From Druceiella hillmani (lineage: Eukaryota; Arthropoda; Insecta; Lepidoptera; Hepialidae), in assembly GCA_039881145.1 (NCBI GenBank), contig JAYKKI010000064.1:5893501-5957500 (forward strand): DNA of 64,000 bases. Reading direction: 5' to 3'. Positions within the stretch are counted from its first letter, which is position 1, and the number at the start of each line of letters is the position of its first letter. The position numbers and the translations under genes were made by a program. This document shows positions 22,985 through 32,909 of the stretch, piece after piece. Under the pieces are notes generated by a model, which did not search any database, was not told the origin of the DNA, and was given only the letters and a program-made list of their open reading frames with translations.

Positions 22985-23330
22985 TTCGCAGAAAACCAAC
23001 TCTATATCTCTTTTGAGGTAATCGATCTAGGAGTCACATTCGATTCGCGCCTTATTCAATTACAGCGTATGTATCAAAAAATAATTCAGAAGGCTTTGAT
23101 ATGTGTTGCGTAATGATAGGAACTTCACTTCCGAGGAGTTTCCTCAATTAGTTTACTATATACATCCTTAATGGGAAATGAGTTGGAAGCCAGATCAATT
23201 ACAGTCAAATGATTGAACGTGTTCAAAGGATAAACCTTCAATATACGATACGATATAATTATTTTCCATCATATTTTACCTACCGGTTTTCTTCCGGATA
23301 TGCTGTGGTATCATTTTCCTTAGCATTGGA
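22985..23330 (+). mobile_element. Decayed jockey/CR1-like LINE, RT C-terminal part
   Basis: In successive frames: EVIDLGVTFDSRL, matching the 'vkDLGVxfDsxLtF' block after the RT catalytic region; DRNFTSEEFPQLVYYI, matching 'RNxxxFtsxxxLxxLYxxxVRp'; then IERVQRINLQYTIRY, matching 'IxxIErVQrkFlry'. At least two frameshifts and two stops separate the blocks. The order is right for one element. A different family from the RTE relics elsewhere. Confidence 0.8.
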
Positions 23331-23384
23331 AAATGTCATTAACACAACTTATTCCAATTTCCAATTATTATACGGAAGATTTTA

Positions 23385-23660
23385 GTTAAGAAAATAATTA
23401 AAATCATGAAGAACTTGAGTAAGTTGTTCAGTATTGTTAAGAAGTTTAGTGAATGTTTAAATATTATTAAGGAGTCAAGTTAAACGTTGTTAAAAGGTTA
23501 ATTAAGTATTGTTGAGAGCTTAATTGAGTAATTAAATATTCTTAAGAAGTTAAGTAAATAATTAAGTAATTAAATATTCTTAAGAAGTTAAGCAATTATT
23601 TAAATTATTTATTTATTGTTAAAAATTTAAGTAATTAATTAAATATTGTTACGAAGACTA
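23385..23660. repeat. Degenerate AT-rich tandem repeat
   Basis: Repeated ttaagaagttaagtaa and taattaaatattc blocks, unit roughly 35-50 bp, about six diverged copies. Confidence 0.7.
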
Positions 23661-24104
23661 TTTCTCGTTTGTACTTGGCCTGCTCTTTCGTAATCGTTTA
23701 TAATGCAGTTTCGAATTATATTGGGATTCCCCACTTTCCACTATATATAATGGTATGTTTGGTTGTTTCTGTTATTTCATAGATCATAATTTTCAGACAT
23801 AAACTAACTACAAATATTAAAATTTAAACGAGATAGAAAGGTTTAAACTTGAAGTTTAAACGAGGACAGCAATAGTGAGTTGTGACGTCATTTTTATTGA
23901 CGTTCATTGTATTCTACGAACGCAAATAGGGCAAGAGAGATATGTCTACTATATTTCTGCTATTAAATTTAGATTCTCATAATTAATTTTTTTTATGTCT
24001 ATCATCATAAATTTACACGCAATTAATTTTTTGAGTGTTTTTTTTAATTCATTTATATTTTAATAACATTATCAATCTATGAAACTTACAAGGAAGTTAC
24101 TTAC

Positions 24105-24500
24105 TCGATAGGGTCATCGAAGACGATCGCGTAAAACTCCAAAGGAGCGAAAAAGGCGTTCATTTTGACAACAATCGAACCATTGTCAATGTCAGTCGAC
24201 ACTTTATTTTTAATTTGTTTATGCAATGGCTACACCTTGAAGAAACCAAGTGTCATTGATAATTTTTTTTAGTCGTTTGTAAAATGTTATTATGTATTTC
24301 ATTACATTTTTTTGCTATTTTTATTTCTCATTAAATATTATTTAATATTTTAAAAATATAATATATGCGCATTTATGAAGATAGCTTTCTTTTGTCTTCT
24401 ATTATGGTCTCAAATTGTATTCTCTTATTTGCTCTTTCCTGATTGTTAATTGCTGAATTATTTAGTTTCTTATATTCTAAAAAATATCAGTTTTTTTCAA
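24105..24500 (+). repeat. Dispersed repeat R3, copy 1
   Basis: Shares with 62550-62825, in order, a gggtc(a/g)(t/c)cgaa block, caatgtcagt, tttgtttatgcaatgg, aaaatattgtatt-like, atttatgaagatagctttct and a final tttcttat/tttcgtat block. A third, partial copy lies inverted at 38395-38490. Family unknown. Confidence 0.65.
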
Positions 24501-25227
24501 AAACTACATTCCGTTTTTTAAATTATATTCTCTATTAATGAGCCTGTCATTTTCGCCGGTCTTGTTTAGAATAGTCAACTACCCGTTTACTCAACCACAG
24601 TCGATGTTGGAAAAAAGAATGATTACTTTGTGATAATGAGTGAGAATAAATCCCTTTAAATGTGTTATCGTGTTTGGAATGGGAGGAGAAGGTTATGATA
24701 AGTCTCGGATAACATGTTTGCATGTTTTTGTTCGACAAAACATTTTGGCCACGCCCCTATTTTGTTAGAAAAACATGTTAGGGCTCATTTCTAACAAGAA
24801 TATGGTCGTAGGAGACCCGGCTTCACATGTTCACTAAATATGTTTCGTTAGATTTTTGGCGCAGGAGACCCGCCTTTAGTTTCATTCGATTTATTAATGA
24901 TCGTATTTAATCATTATTTTATCGTTATTGATACGTATAACATCAACATTTTAATATTTCTGTAACTGTATCAAAATATATAAATACACATAATTAATAA
25001 GTGAAACAGTCTTTTTCGCATAGTGTAAAGGGGCAGTTCTGGTGATATATAGTCAAATAAAAAAATTCCGAAGAGTTTTATGACTGAAATTAGCCTTTTT
25101 GCAGTGTAACACTCATTTTCTTTTAATCGCCGGCAATGTTTTTAATGAATATCAAAGAACCATTTGTTTTTATTGCTGGTTGCAATTGTTTGCACAATGT
25201 TTGAGATTTCTCGGATTTTTTGTAGAA
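24501..25227. other. No feature seen
   Basis: Two short copies of ggagacccg at about 24811 and 24865 are the only repeat noticed. Confidence 0.4.
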
Positions 25228-25291
25228 ACCGTTATATACAGCGTTATGGGTACACAGAATCATTGTGTACCATAACGCTGTATATAACGGT
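25228..25291. repeat. 27-bp inverted duplication at transposase break
   Basis: Left arm 25228-25255 and right arm 25265-25291 are inverted copies (accgttatatacagcgttat then ggtacac), with one extra G in the left arm and a 9-base loop. The right arm is part of the transposase reading frame that follows. Confidence 0.95.
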
Positions 25292-25579
25292 AAATATTAC
25301 TTGAATGAGGAGTTCCCTAACCGCTGGATCGGTCGAGGTGGTAAAATATCATGGCCGGAGTGTTCCTCGGATCTTAACCCTATTGATTATTTTCTGTGGG
25401 GTTTTTTTAAAGAAAAGGTCTACATTAAGGAGGTTTCAACATTACAGGAGTTACGAAGAAAAATAAATGTGACGGTGGAACATGTAAAAAATCACCCTTC
25501 GTTAAGGGTTTTAAAACAAAACTTTTCACGACGATGTTGTCTCTGCTCAAGGGCTGGAGGGATTCTGCTCAAGGGATGA
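25265..25579 (+). pseudogene. Tc1/mariner-like DDE transposase C-terminal fragment
   Basis: About 100 codons stay open. The run FPNRWIGRGGKISWPECSSD then LNPIDYFLWGFFKEKVY matches the conserved block around the last catalytic acid of mariner-like (IS630-Tc1-mariner) transposases, where most relatives have 'WPPRSPDLTPxDFFLWG'. Upstream, HNAVYNGKYYLNEEF corresponds to the 'GAPPHyxxxVxxyLNexF' region. The N-terminal DNA-binding part and the first catalytic Asp are missing; the 5' edge is an inverted duplication. The tail ends NFSRRCCLCSRAGG, the usual 'RCxxCixxxGGHFE' position. Relatively well preserved compared with the LINE relics. Confidence 0.85.
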
Positions 25580-26081
25580 TATATATAACACTTAATGTAC
25601 TGTAAATTTAAAAAAAAATTGTTTTACTTACTATGTTCACTGAGTTATGTAGGAAATAAATAAAAGTAAAGAAAACAATTCACTTTTGTTACACCAATGC
25701 AATCTGCATTAAATAAGCCAACTTTTGTGTTATCGGGGCACTTAACTTTCAATACATTTTTTTTCACCAGCCCTGATTAAAGTCGGGCAAAAATTATCTG
25801 CAAATGTAATTCTGTAAAACTTCGTATTTTGTGACTACCCCATGAGAGTTAACTAAGTGTCCGTGTTTTAGTCATATAGGCTTATTTCTTACGTACCCAA
25901 AATAATAAAAAAACGGCTCCGCCAGTTTACTTTTGATAACTATTTTTATTTCTGTTACATTATATTAGCAATCTAAAGAAACGTAGTCAAGTCAAGATAA
26001 CTTTTTAACCTTGAGGGCTAGAGGTGTGACCCCGTATACAAAATTGAATCATACAAGACACTCAATCTCAGTGTTGCTTTT
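25580..26081. other. Probable 3' part of mariner-like element, no ORF
   Basis: AT-rich. Lies between the transposase fragment and a terminal-repeat-like sequence. Confidence 0.35.
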
Positions 26082-26102
26082 GGGCGCCACTTCTTGGACA
26101 GC

Positions 26103-26107
<5 letters not shown>
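26082..26107 (-). repeat. Mariner-type terminal inverted repeat, candidate
   Basis: Read on the minus strand it begins TACAGGCTGTCCAAGAAG. Mariner ends commonly read TACAGG(G/C)TGTCC. It abuts a (TA)n run, and TA is the target of this superfamily. The opposite end was not found. Confidence 0.4.

Positions 26108-26174
<67 letters not shown>
26106..26174. repeat. (TA)n microsatellite
   Basis: Uninterrupted TA run of about 34 units starting exactly at the candidate transposon end. Confidence 0.98.
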
Positions 26175-26176
<2 letters not shown>

Positions 26177-26444
26177 AGATATGTCTTCTAAATTCCATCT
26201 CTAAAGGGATGAAAACGAGATTATATGTTTACTCTAAATTTAATAATCCTAACCAGCTTATTAGTTTGATAACAATATAGCTTGTAATATATTTTATTGG
26301 ACTAAAAAATGGTAATTATTTTAAGTGTTTTTAAAAGGAATTAAAACAGAAAAATACGTTTATTATATGAAATACGCATATTAGTAATCTAAAATTCATA
26401 AAATGTGTCCTTACCTGGAATGCATCTGTTTTTCCGGTTCTGTA

Positions 26445-27045
26445 CCTCAGACTAAAAAACGGAACCCTTTTAATGTAACTCACGTGTACGTCTGTCTGTC
26501 CGTCTATCAAAGCCGATTTTCTCAGATTAATAACCTACATTTTACGTAGAATATAAAAAAATAGAAAGAGAGGACAAACAAATTTTATAATCATGGGGGG
26601 GGGGTATCATTTGAAAAGGCTTATTATGAGCAATATAAAATTTTTTTTTTCATAATTTTAAATTTCATATTCAAAAAAAATTCTAAAAAATATGTGGGAA
26701 TAGAGATTTTTTAAAATGGTTGAACCAAAAATGATAAAAAAACAGGATAAAGTCTGACCCCTAGTCAGATATTATCATATTTATTATATTATTGTTATCT
26801 ATTTTATTACAGGAAAACTATCACGATAACCTAGATGTCATATTTTTTTAAATATACGCCATTTTCCTACACCTGCAAAAGATGCAGTAGGCATATTGCT
26901 TACTTACCTTACATATAGAAAAATTAATATTTACAAACAATTTAAAATAAATACTTAGCGCCCTTAAATGTTTATAAGTGCCGAAATGTGTACGGAATCT
27001 TAGCAGTGCGAGTTCTACTCCTGCTTAACAGGTTTTTTTTCAAAT
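26445..27045 (+). mobile_element. 'acggaacc' lepidopteran-type repeat, copy 1
   Basis: Starts with aaaaaacggaacccttttaa and a gtctgtctgtccgtct block and ends gtgtacggaatcttagcag then tgcgagttct and aacaggtttttt. The same ends and order occur at 62826-63375, and the 5' part at 57412-57680. No ORF. Class (MITE or other non-autonomous element) is not settled. Confidence 0.75.
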
Positions 27046-27352
27046 GACCGCAATAAACTTGAGGGAGGACTTCTCTTCATTTGGTCACTTGTGGCTATCT
27101 TATTGAAAAGTAGGGTCACTTGGAAGTTTGGCATATATGATATCAGAAAGTACACGTTCATCTTTGTTCCAGTCAATAGAATAAATCGCAACGTTAATGT
27201 ATTTGCTTCATCTGGGGATTTTTGGACCTTCCAGCTCATCCTTTAAGATTAAGTTTGTTGACAACCGTATTAATAAATAACTCCTATCTAAAAAAACTAA
27301 ATATATAATTTATATTTTACAGTTTCCTACTTCCCTTTTTTGTCTTAATTTT

Positions 27353-27544
27353 GTTTATTTACTTTAATGTAATTGATACATATGGCGGACTTAGTGCTGC
27401 GAGATCAATATATTACGGTCAACCATAACACCAGTCCAGCCCTGCTCGAGGAACGACTTGGAATCGAACCCGGATTCCCGAGGTGGGCCGCGCCGTCAAA
27501 GACCGTATACCTTATGATCAACCCATTACACCACGACGATGACA
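27353..27544 (-). mobile_element. tRNA-derived SINE, copy 2
   Basis: Minus-strand element. B box GGTTCGATTCC at 27470-27460 and an A-box-like TGGTGTAATGG at 27532-27522 give RNA polymerase III promoter spacing. The body shares catatggcggacttagtgct with other copies. The tail is a t-rich (atttt)-like stretch on the plus strand. The plus-strand 71-residue open frame here is spurious. Confidence 0.88.
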
Positions 27545-27733
27545 AGGTTATTTCAATTACGTTATTAGATTGCTTATTCCATTTATAAATCTGTAATTTA
27601 TTATTTCTTTAATTCATTACAATTAACTCAAAATATACCTAATATGGTCAATCCATTATAATTAAGTTAAAATATGCCTTGTTTGGAATTATTTTATATA
27701 AATGGTAACACTTAATTAACAACGCTGGGCCTA
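27545..27733. other. AT-rich spacer
   Basis: Contains two copies of tcaatccattata/ttaattcattaca-like sequence; nothing else. Confidence 0.4.
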
Positions 27734-28512
27734 TTTTTGAAGTAAATCTTCTTTACGCACTTGGGGAGTAAGCTGGTGAATGCGTGACGAGAGCGTTACG
27801 AAAAGTATGATCGGGCGAGGTGAACGGAAGTTGAGAGGGAGATATAAGTTAGTGAAGACAGAAAGAGAGAGAGTTACGTTTCGTATATTACTGTAGGGAC
27901 AAGAGAGAGAGGTGCGAGCACACATTTTCTTTCTCTCTTTCTCTCATAGCCAGTTATGTTTCGTATATCTAAGACACAGTGCAACCCTATTGTCTGTATC
28001 ACACTGTCGGAGCAAGAGAGAGCAGTGTGCGCGCACATTTTTTTCTTTCTTCCTCCCATAGCCAGTGCATGAAATATATATATATGAGTTTGCTAGCGTT
28101 ACGCGAACGGTGATTTTTTTATTATTTTGTAATTTCATTTCGTTCTTGAACAATTTTATAAATTATTATTTTGTTCAATACATTAAATATTATACGTTTA
28201 AAGTGATTAAAATTGTAAATTTATTTTAAAGTTCATATTTTGTGAATTTGAAGTTTTACTTCAGTCGTGTGGTCTAAAGCACAATCGTTTTTTTTGCTAT
28301 TACCGCAAAATAAAATTACATATTTTATCTAGTTAAATTGAAATTACAGAATTGTGACATAATTGTTAGCTGGCCGAATATGGTTATAAATAAAAAAAAA
28401 ATTGTAAAACAATTAATTAAATATTTGTAAGAAGACTCTCGGTGTTTGGAGGTGCTTAACAATTACGTGCCCATGCCTTGTAATAGGCATTGTGCTTACG
28501 AAGGTCTTGCCC
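27734..28512 (+). mobile_element. Dispersed element D, full copy 1 (~780 bp)
   Basis: Runs from tttttgaagtaaatcttctt to acgaaggtcttgcc and is collinear with 42396-43193. Internally it has a duplicated unit of about 100 bp, each ending in a CT-rich run plus catagccagt, then a short (TA)n (28076-28084), tttgctagcgttacgcgaac and a GAAGTTTTACTTC motif (28253). The minus-strand peptides rich in Leu/Ser read across it are shadows. No protein domain is seen; it looks like a non-autonomous element. Confidence 0.85.
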
Positions 28513-29134
28513 TCGCGTGGAATATTGGGATTAACTGGTACTAGAAAGTGAAGATGGAATATGAAAATTGTACAAGGAAAATTATGATCAAAGAGTTTAT
28601 CGTGCAAGCATAGTTAATTTTGCAAATTCTGCTTCAACGCGAACGCGATACAAAAATGCTCGAACGTAAAACGTTAGGTACTTTCTTTCATTCATGAATC
28701 AAACGCAGCACGTTTTCCCGCGCGGCGTGTACGCGGAAAATGTTCAAAACCAATTTGACACATATAAAAGCGCCAAAAGTTAAAGAAAAAATAAAACAAA
28801 GGGCGCAACTGCCATTGTTACGTCACGTTCTATATTTATATTTTTTTTCAGTGGCGTCTCGTCGAAAATGTGAAAGCGGCCAGTTTCGTGTGCATTTTTG
28901 ACATTTGCGTACATTCGTAGCTCAAACGGTTATTTTATTCATTTAAAAATCAAGATTTTATACAAGTCTGTCGAGCCAATCAAATCTAATCAATGACTTG
29001 GAATTCTCAATATATTTTTAATTCGCAACGTCCGGTTATTTTTATTTCTACTAATATATAAAACAGAAAAGTGTTACAACTCTGGAATCTCGCTTCTAAT
29101 TTCAAACATTATTTTTTTCACTCTTCGACTAAGA
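28513..29134. other. No gene supported; GC-rich hairpin and TATA-like site
   Basis: 28711-28742 is an imperfect hairpin of cgttttcccgcg against cgcggaaaatg. Downstream are CCAAT (28751) and catataaaag (28761-28770). No initiator, ORF or splice donor follows convincingly. Confidence 0.35.
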
Positions 29135-29338
29135 CTTTATTTATTTATTTACATACTTTAATGTATCTAATACATATGGCGGACTTATTGTTACGAGAGA
29201 AATCTCTTATAGTCAACCAGAACACGGTCCAGCCCCGCTCGACGAGCAGCCGGTAATTGAATCCGGGTCCAAGTGGTAAGCCGCACCGTCAAAAGGCGTT
29301 TGCCTTATGACCAACCCAACACACCATGGCGACGACAA
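29135..29338 (-). mobile_element. tRNA-derived SINE, copy 3
   Basis: Tail at left (ttatttatttattt), body with acatatggcggacttattgt and gtcaaccagaacacggtcca, and a right end caacacaccatgg containing the A-box counterpart. The B box (attgaatccgggtcc) carries a change. Confidence 0.88.
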
Positions 29339-29559
29339 CTTTAGACTAATATTATAAAGTTACAATATATAGGAATAGAGTAGTTATGAAAAATGTAACA
29401 GAATTCGGGAACACTACTTAAACAGTACAAGGTAGAGAGGTACCAGCTTATGTATTGGCTGGTCATCCCTAATATGTCCACCAATGCACCCTTTGACCCC
29501 AGTAAAAAATATTTTAAGGTTAACTTTATAGTGCTTTGTTTAGATTAGACAGCCGTGAA
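29339..29559. other. No feature seen
   Basis: No supported feature. Confidence 0.4.
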
Positions 29560-30031
29560 AACTCATTCATACTTTCATACAAAGAAAATAATATATAAGA
29601 TACTTAACATATAATAAAATTGGATCAGAGTGAATTCTGTACATGGAAAATATTTTTAAAAGTGTGATTGATTTAGCGTATAGGACGATATTAGATGCCA
29701 GAAACCATGTTTTTAGAATTTTTGCCTATCTATTTATTAATTTGTTTTTTAATCATGCGAAATCTACCGGACGAATTTTGCTGAAATTATGGTATTGTAA
29801 TAAATTATACCCTCGAGCAACATATCGGTTTTTATCTGGCTATTACAGATTTGAAAAAAAACTCTAATTTGGTGAATATTATGATATTGGTACTGCCAAC
29901 TTCATCTATCAGCATTTTAATAAACTTTATACACTCATAGATTTCTGAGAAAAAAAATATAAAAACAAAAAGTTTTCTAATAATTTTTCTTATTCCGAAT
30001 TCTACGCGAACTAAGCCACGGGCCCAGCTAG
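29560..30031 (+). mobile_element. Helitron-like non-autonomous element with intact 3' end
   Basis: The 3' end reads ttccgaattctacgcgaac, taagccacgggcccagctag and is followed by T, as Helitrons end in CTRR and insert between A and T. Internal blocks (gctgaaattatggtattgta, ctcgagcaacatat, ggtactgccaacttcatc, cattttaataaactttatac) match the inverted copy at 15150-15560 in order. The 5' boundary is approximate. The 74-residue frame at 29643 is spurious. Confidence 0.8.
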
Positions 30032-30473
30032 TTTATTATATTCCGAAGCATCATAAGAAACTGATTTTGTGCAAGATTTAGGAATATCTGGTTTCACAGT
30101 ACCTAATTAAATAGTTTTTCTATTACTTTTTACCTTTACAGCTTTGAAGAAAAATTCAAATGTAAACGGACGCGAGCTGTCATTTGTCAGTATTACCAAC
30201 TGTCAAAATAATTTTGTCACTACGCATAATGATTTTGTAATAAAATCGTATTTTATTACGTGGTTCAAAAAACTTTTATTCTATAATATATATAGTATAT
30301 CATTTTAATATAAACGTATATTACACTAGATTATTCGGCTTATTTTCTATGTATTGAATGGGATATCAAAATAATATAACATGCCAGCAAGATCAAGATA
30401 AAAAAAAAGTCGCAAAACCATTTTTTTTCACATAACCTATTACTCTGGAAATCAAATTTTATTATATTATTTC
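30032..30473. other. No feature seen
   Basis: AT-rich, no supported feature. Confidence 0.4.
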
Positions 30474-30698
30474 ATTGTCGGGCTCATAAAGTAACTGTAT
30501 TGTCGGGCTTATAAAGTAAATGTATTGTCGCGCTCATTAAGTTATTATATTATCGGGGTCATAAAGTAATTGTATTGTCTGGCTTATAAAGTAATTGTAT
30601 TGACGGCCTCATAAAGTGATTGTATTGTCGGGCTCATAAAATTATTGTATTGTCGTGGTCATAAAGTAGTCGTAATGTTGGGCTCGTAAAGTACTGAT
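30474..30698. repeat. Tandem array of a 25-bp unit, 9 copies
   Basis: Units start with attgtcgggctcataaagta at 30474, 30499, 30524, 30549, 30574, 30599, 30624, 30649 and 30674 with exact 25-bp spacing and scattered substitutions. Confidence 0.97.
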
Positions 30699-32458
30699 CA
30701 CTTAATCCGGTTACCCCTCGCCCCACCATCGCTGCTCTAAATGGGCAATTTGCTCTAGTTTTGTATGACCCTAATCCATTTTTTTCCCGGGAAAACCAGT
30801 TATATCGTTTTGACTTATAAGATATATTGATAATGTGGAAAATTTGAACAAAATATAGTGAGCCATTGAAATAATTTAAATATTTTTATTAATTATTTTT
30901 TGAAAATTTTATTTCATCTTAATCGGTTGAGCGGATTAGACAGTAGAGAGAACAGCAGATACGTATATACTTACACAAGAACAGACACGTGGATTTTATA
31001 CTATTTTGGCGTTTCGGAAGCAATTTCCACTAAATTTTCTGTTGTTGATCGAAAGGAAAATTATTCATTTACGTAAATAATTTTTTTTCACTTAGATACA
31101 TTATGATTGTCATACGTGATATTATATAATTGATAAATACTACGTAGACGTGCACGATAAATAAGACACGGCTGTTGAGTGAAGTTTTCTTCGAGGAAAC
31201 CGGATGGGCCATTTGTTTTATTCCCTTATACGCTTTTGGCCCCCTGTGAACAGAAAAAGAATACTACGTAAGCTCAAAGAGAATTCTGCAAAACATCAGC
31301 GATAATATGAATAAACTATGTGAATACTCACGACGAATAAAAGTTTAGACGTTTTTATTGGGACTTTAATATTTTACGTCTAAGAGAAAGAAAATTCTGA
31401 AAGAAAAGTATCTTTAAAATATCGCTCACTTTGGTGACTAATGGTGAAATTAGGTGCAGCCCTGAACCTGTGATCCTGAAATTATACAAGTCTACATGGG
31501 CAAAATGCCTATCCCTTCACGACCTGACACATGAGGCCTATGATGCTTCAGAACGCACTATCTTCAGAAAAGTAGATATTTTATCAAAACGATCTTCAGT
31601 GTATTCTCAAAATATCTTATTAAAGATATTTTATCAAAACGTCGGCTGAAATATCTGGAAAAAATCGTAAATATTATACATAATTTTGATATCAACGACT
31701 ATGTAAAAAAAACTTTTAAAAAGTTTGAAATGCGTTCGTAAAAACCCACGCGCCAGAAGTGAAACTTCTTAATCACAAAGAGATTGTTTTATGCAAGTTA
31801 TAAAAATAACAACGCCATCTAACTTGTTGCATTATCATATATTGACGGATAAATGGCGATGGGCGATATAATCGCGTCGCGTCGTGCAGCTTCGATTTTG
31901 CGCCAGGCGCCCGATATGCAATGCACTGTACAACGCTAAACCCTTGCGTTGACGCTGAAATAGCATATATCGGAAAGAGCACGAAATACTATAATTTTAT
32001 TGATTATAATTGTCTTACTTTACACTCGAGAACCTTCAGATATCTTTCCGTCAGAATTCCTGTTCATGCGTTAACAGCCAAGCGATCTCCACATTCTCTT
32101 CATTATCTTTATAATAACACATCCTTCATTTGGCATTGCATTCTCGTCGCATTTTTATCATTTTTCATATCAACAGCTATAACTCTTTCGCAATTCTGAT
32201 AAAATCTGATTTACATTATATCAAATTCAGAACAAGTACATTTTGTGTTATATAGTTACTTAATCTGGTTAAATGGTTCTCTCTAATGGTAAATCTTGGT
32301 GCTAATTATCTCAATCCTAATTAGGGTTATGAATAAGAAATTGAGTTTGTTTGTTTGTATGTATGTTTCGTTTTCACACCTCAATTTCTAAGTCGATTTC
32401 TGTGATTTTTATATACACATAGCCCTGGTTACAGAAATAAATATACATATGCGAAATA

Positions 32459-32461
<3 letters not shown>
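30699..32461. other. No gene supported
   Basis: A 72-codon frame at 31431-31649 (MVTNGEIRCSPEPVILKLY...) has no recognised domain and includes a duplicated agatattttatcaaaacg. GAAGTGAAACTTCTT at 31757 and caacgccatcta at 31810 belong to recurrent short motifs. 31850-31960 is GC-richer without a gene signal. Confidence 0.35.

Positions 32462-32516
<55 letters not shown>
32462..32516. repeat. (TA)n microsatellite
   Basis: Uninterrupted TA run. Confidence 0.98.
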
Positions 32517-32523
<7 letters not shown>

Positions 32524-32819
32524 TGTATATATAAATAAATATAAATTAATTTATTTTAATTACCCCATTGGGAATAAGAGGACTTAAAAACACACAAGAA
32601 AAAATTTAAAAATAGATGTAAAACCTTTTTCAAATTTGACAGTAGTTTGTCAATAGTCAAAGTATTTTTAGATTGATTTTTTGTACTAAAATAACCATAA
32701 GCGGTCTTTGTAATAATTAAATATATTGTTTTTTATCACTATTCTTTGTCTAAAAAAATGAAAAATGTCCTTTTGCTAAAGCGCATTTATAACTAAAATT
32801 CACTTTTTCCGCTTAAATG

Positions 32820-32824
<5 letters not shown>

Positions 32825-32909
<85 letters not shown>
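32825..32909. repeat. (TA)n microsatellite with ATG/ATAC interruptions
   Basis: TA runs separated by single-base changes at about 32871 and 32895. Confidence 0.97.

Noticed and set aside
28711..28800. Possible promoter with CCAAT and TATAAA
   Set aside because: No initiator at the right distance and no exon-like sequence follows.
31431..31649. 72-residue plus-strand frame with non-random look
   Set aside because: No recognised domain, and it contains a local 18-bp duplication; not enough to call a gene.
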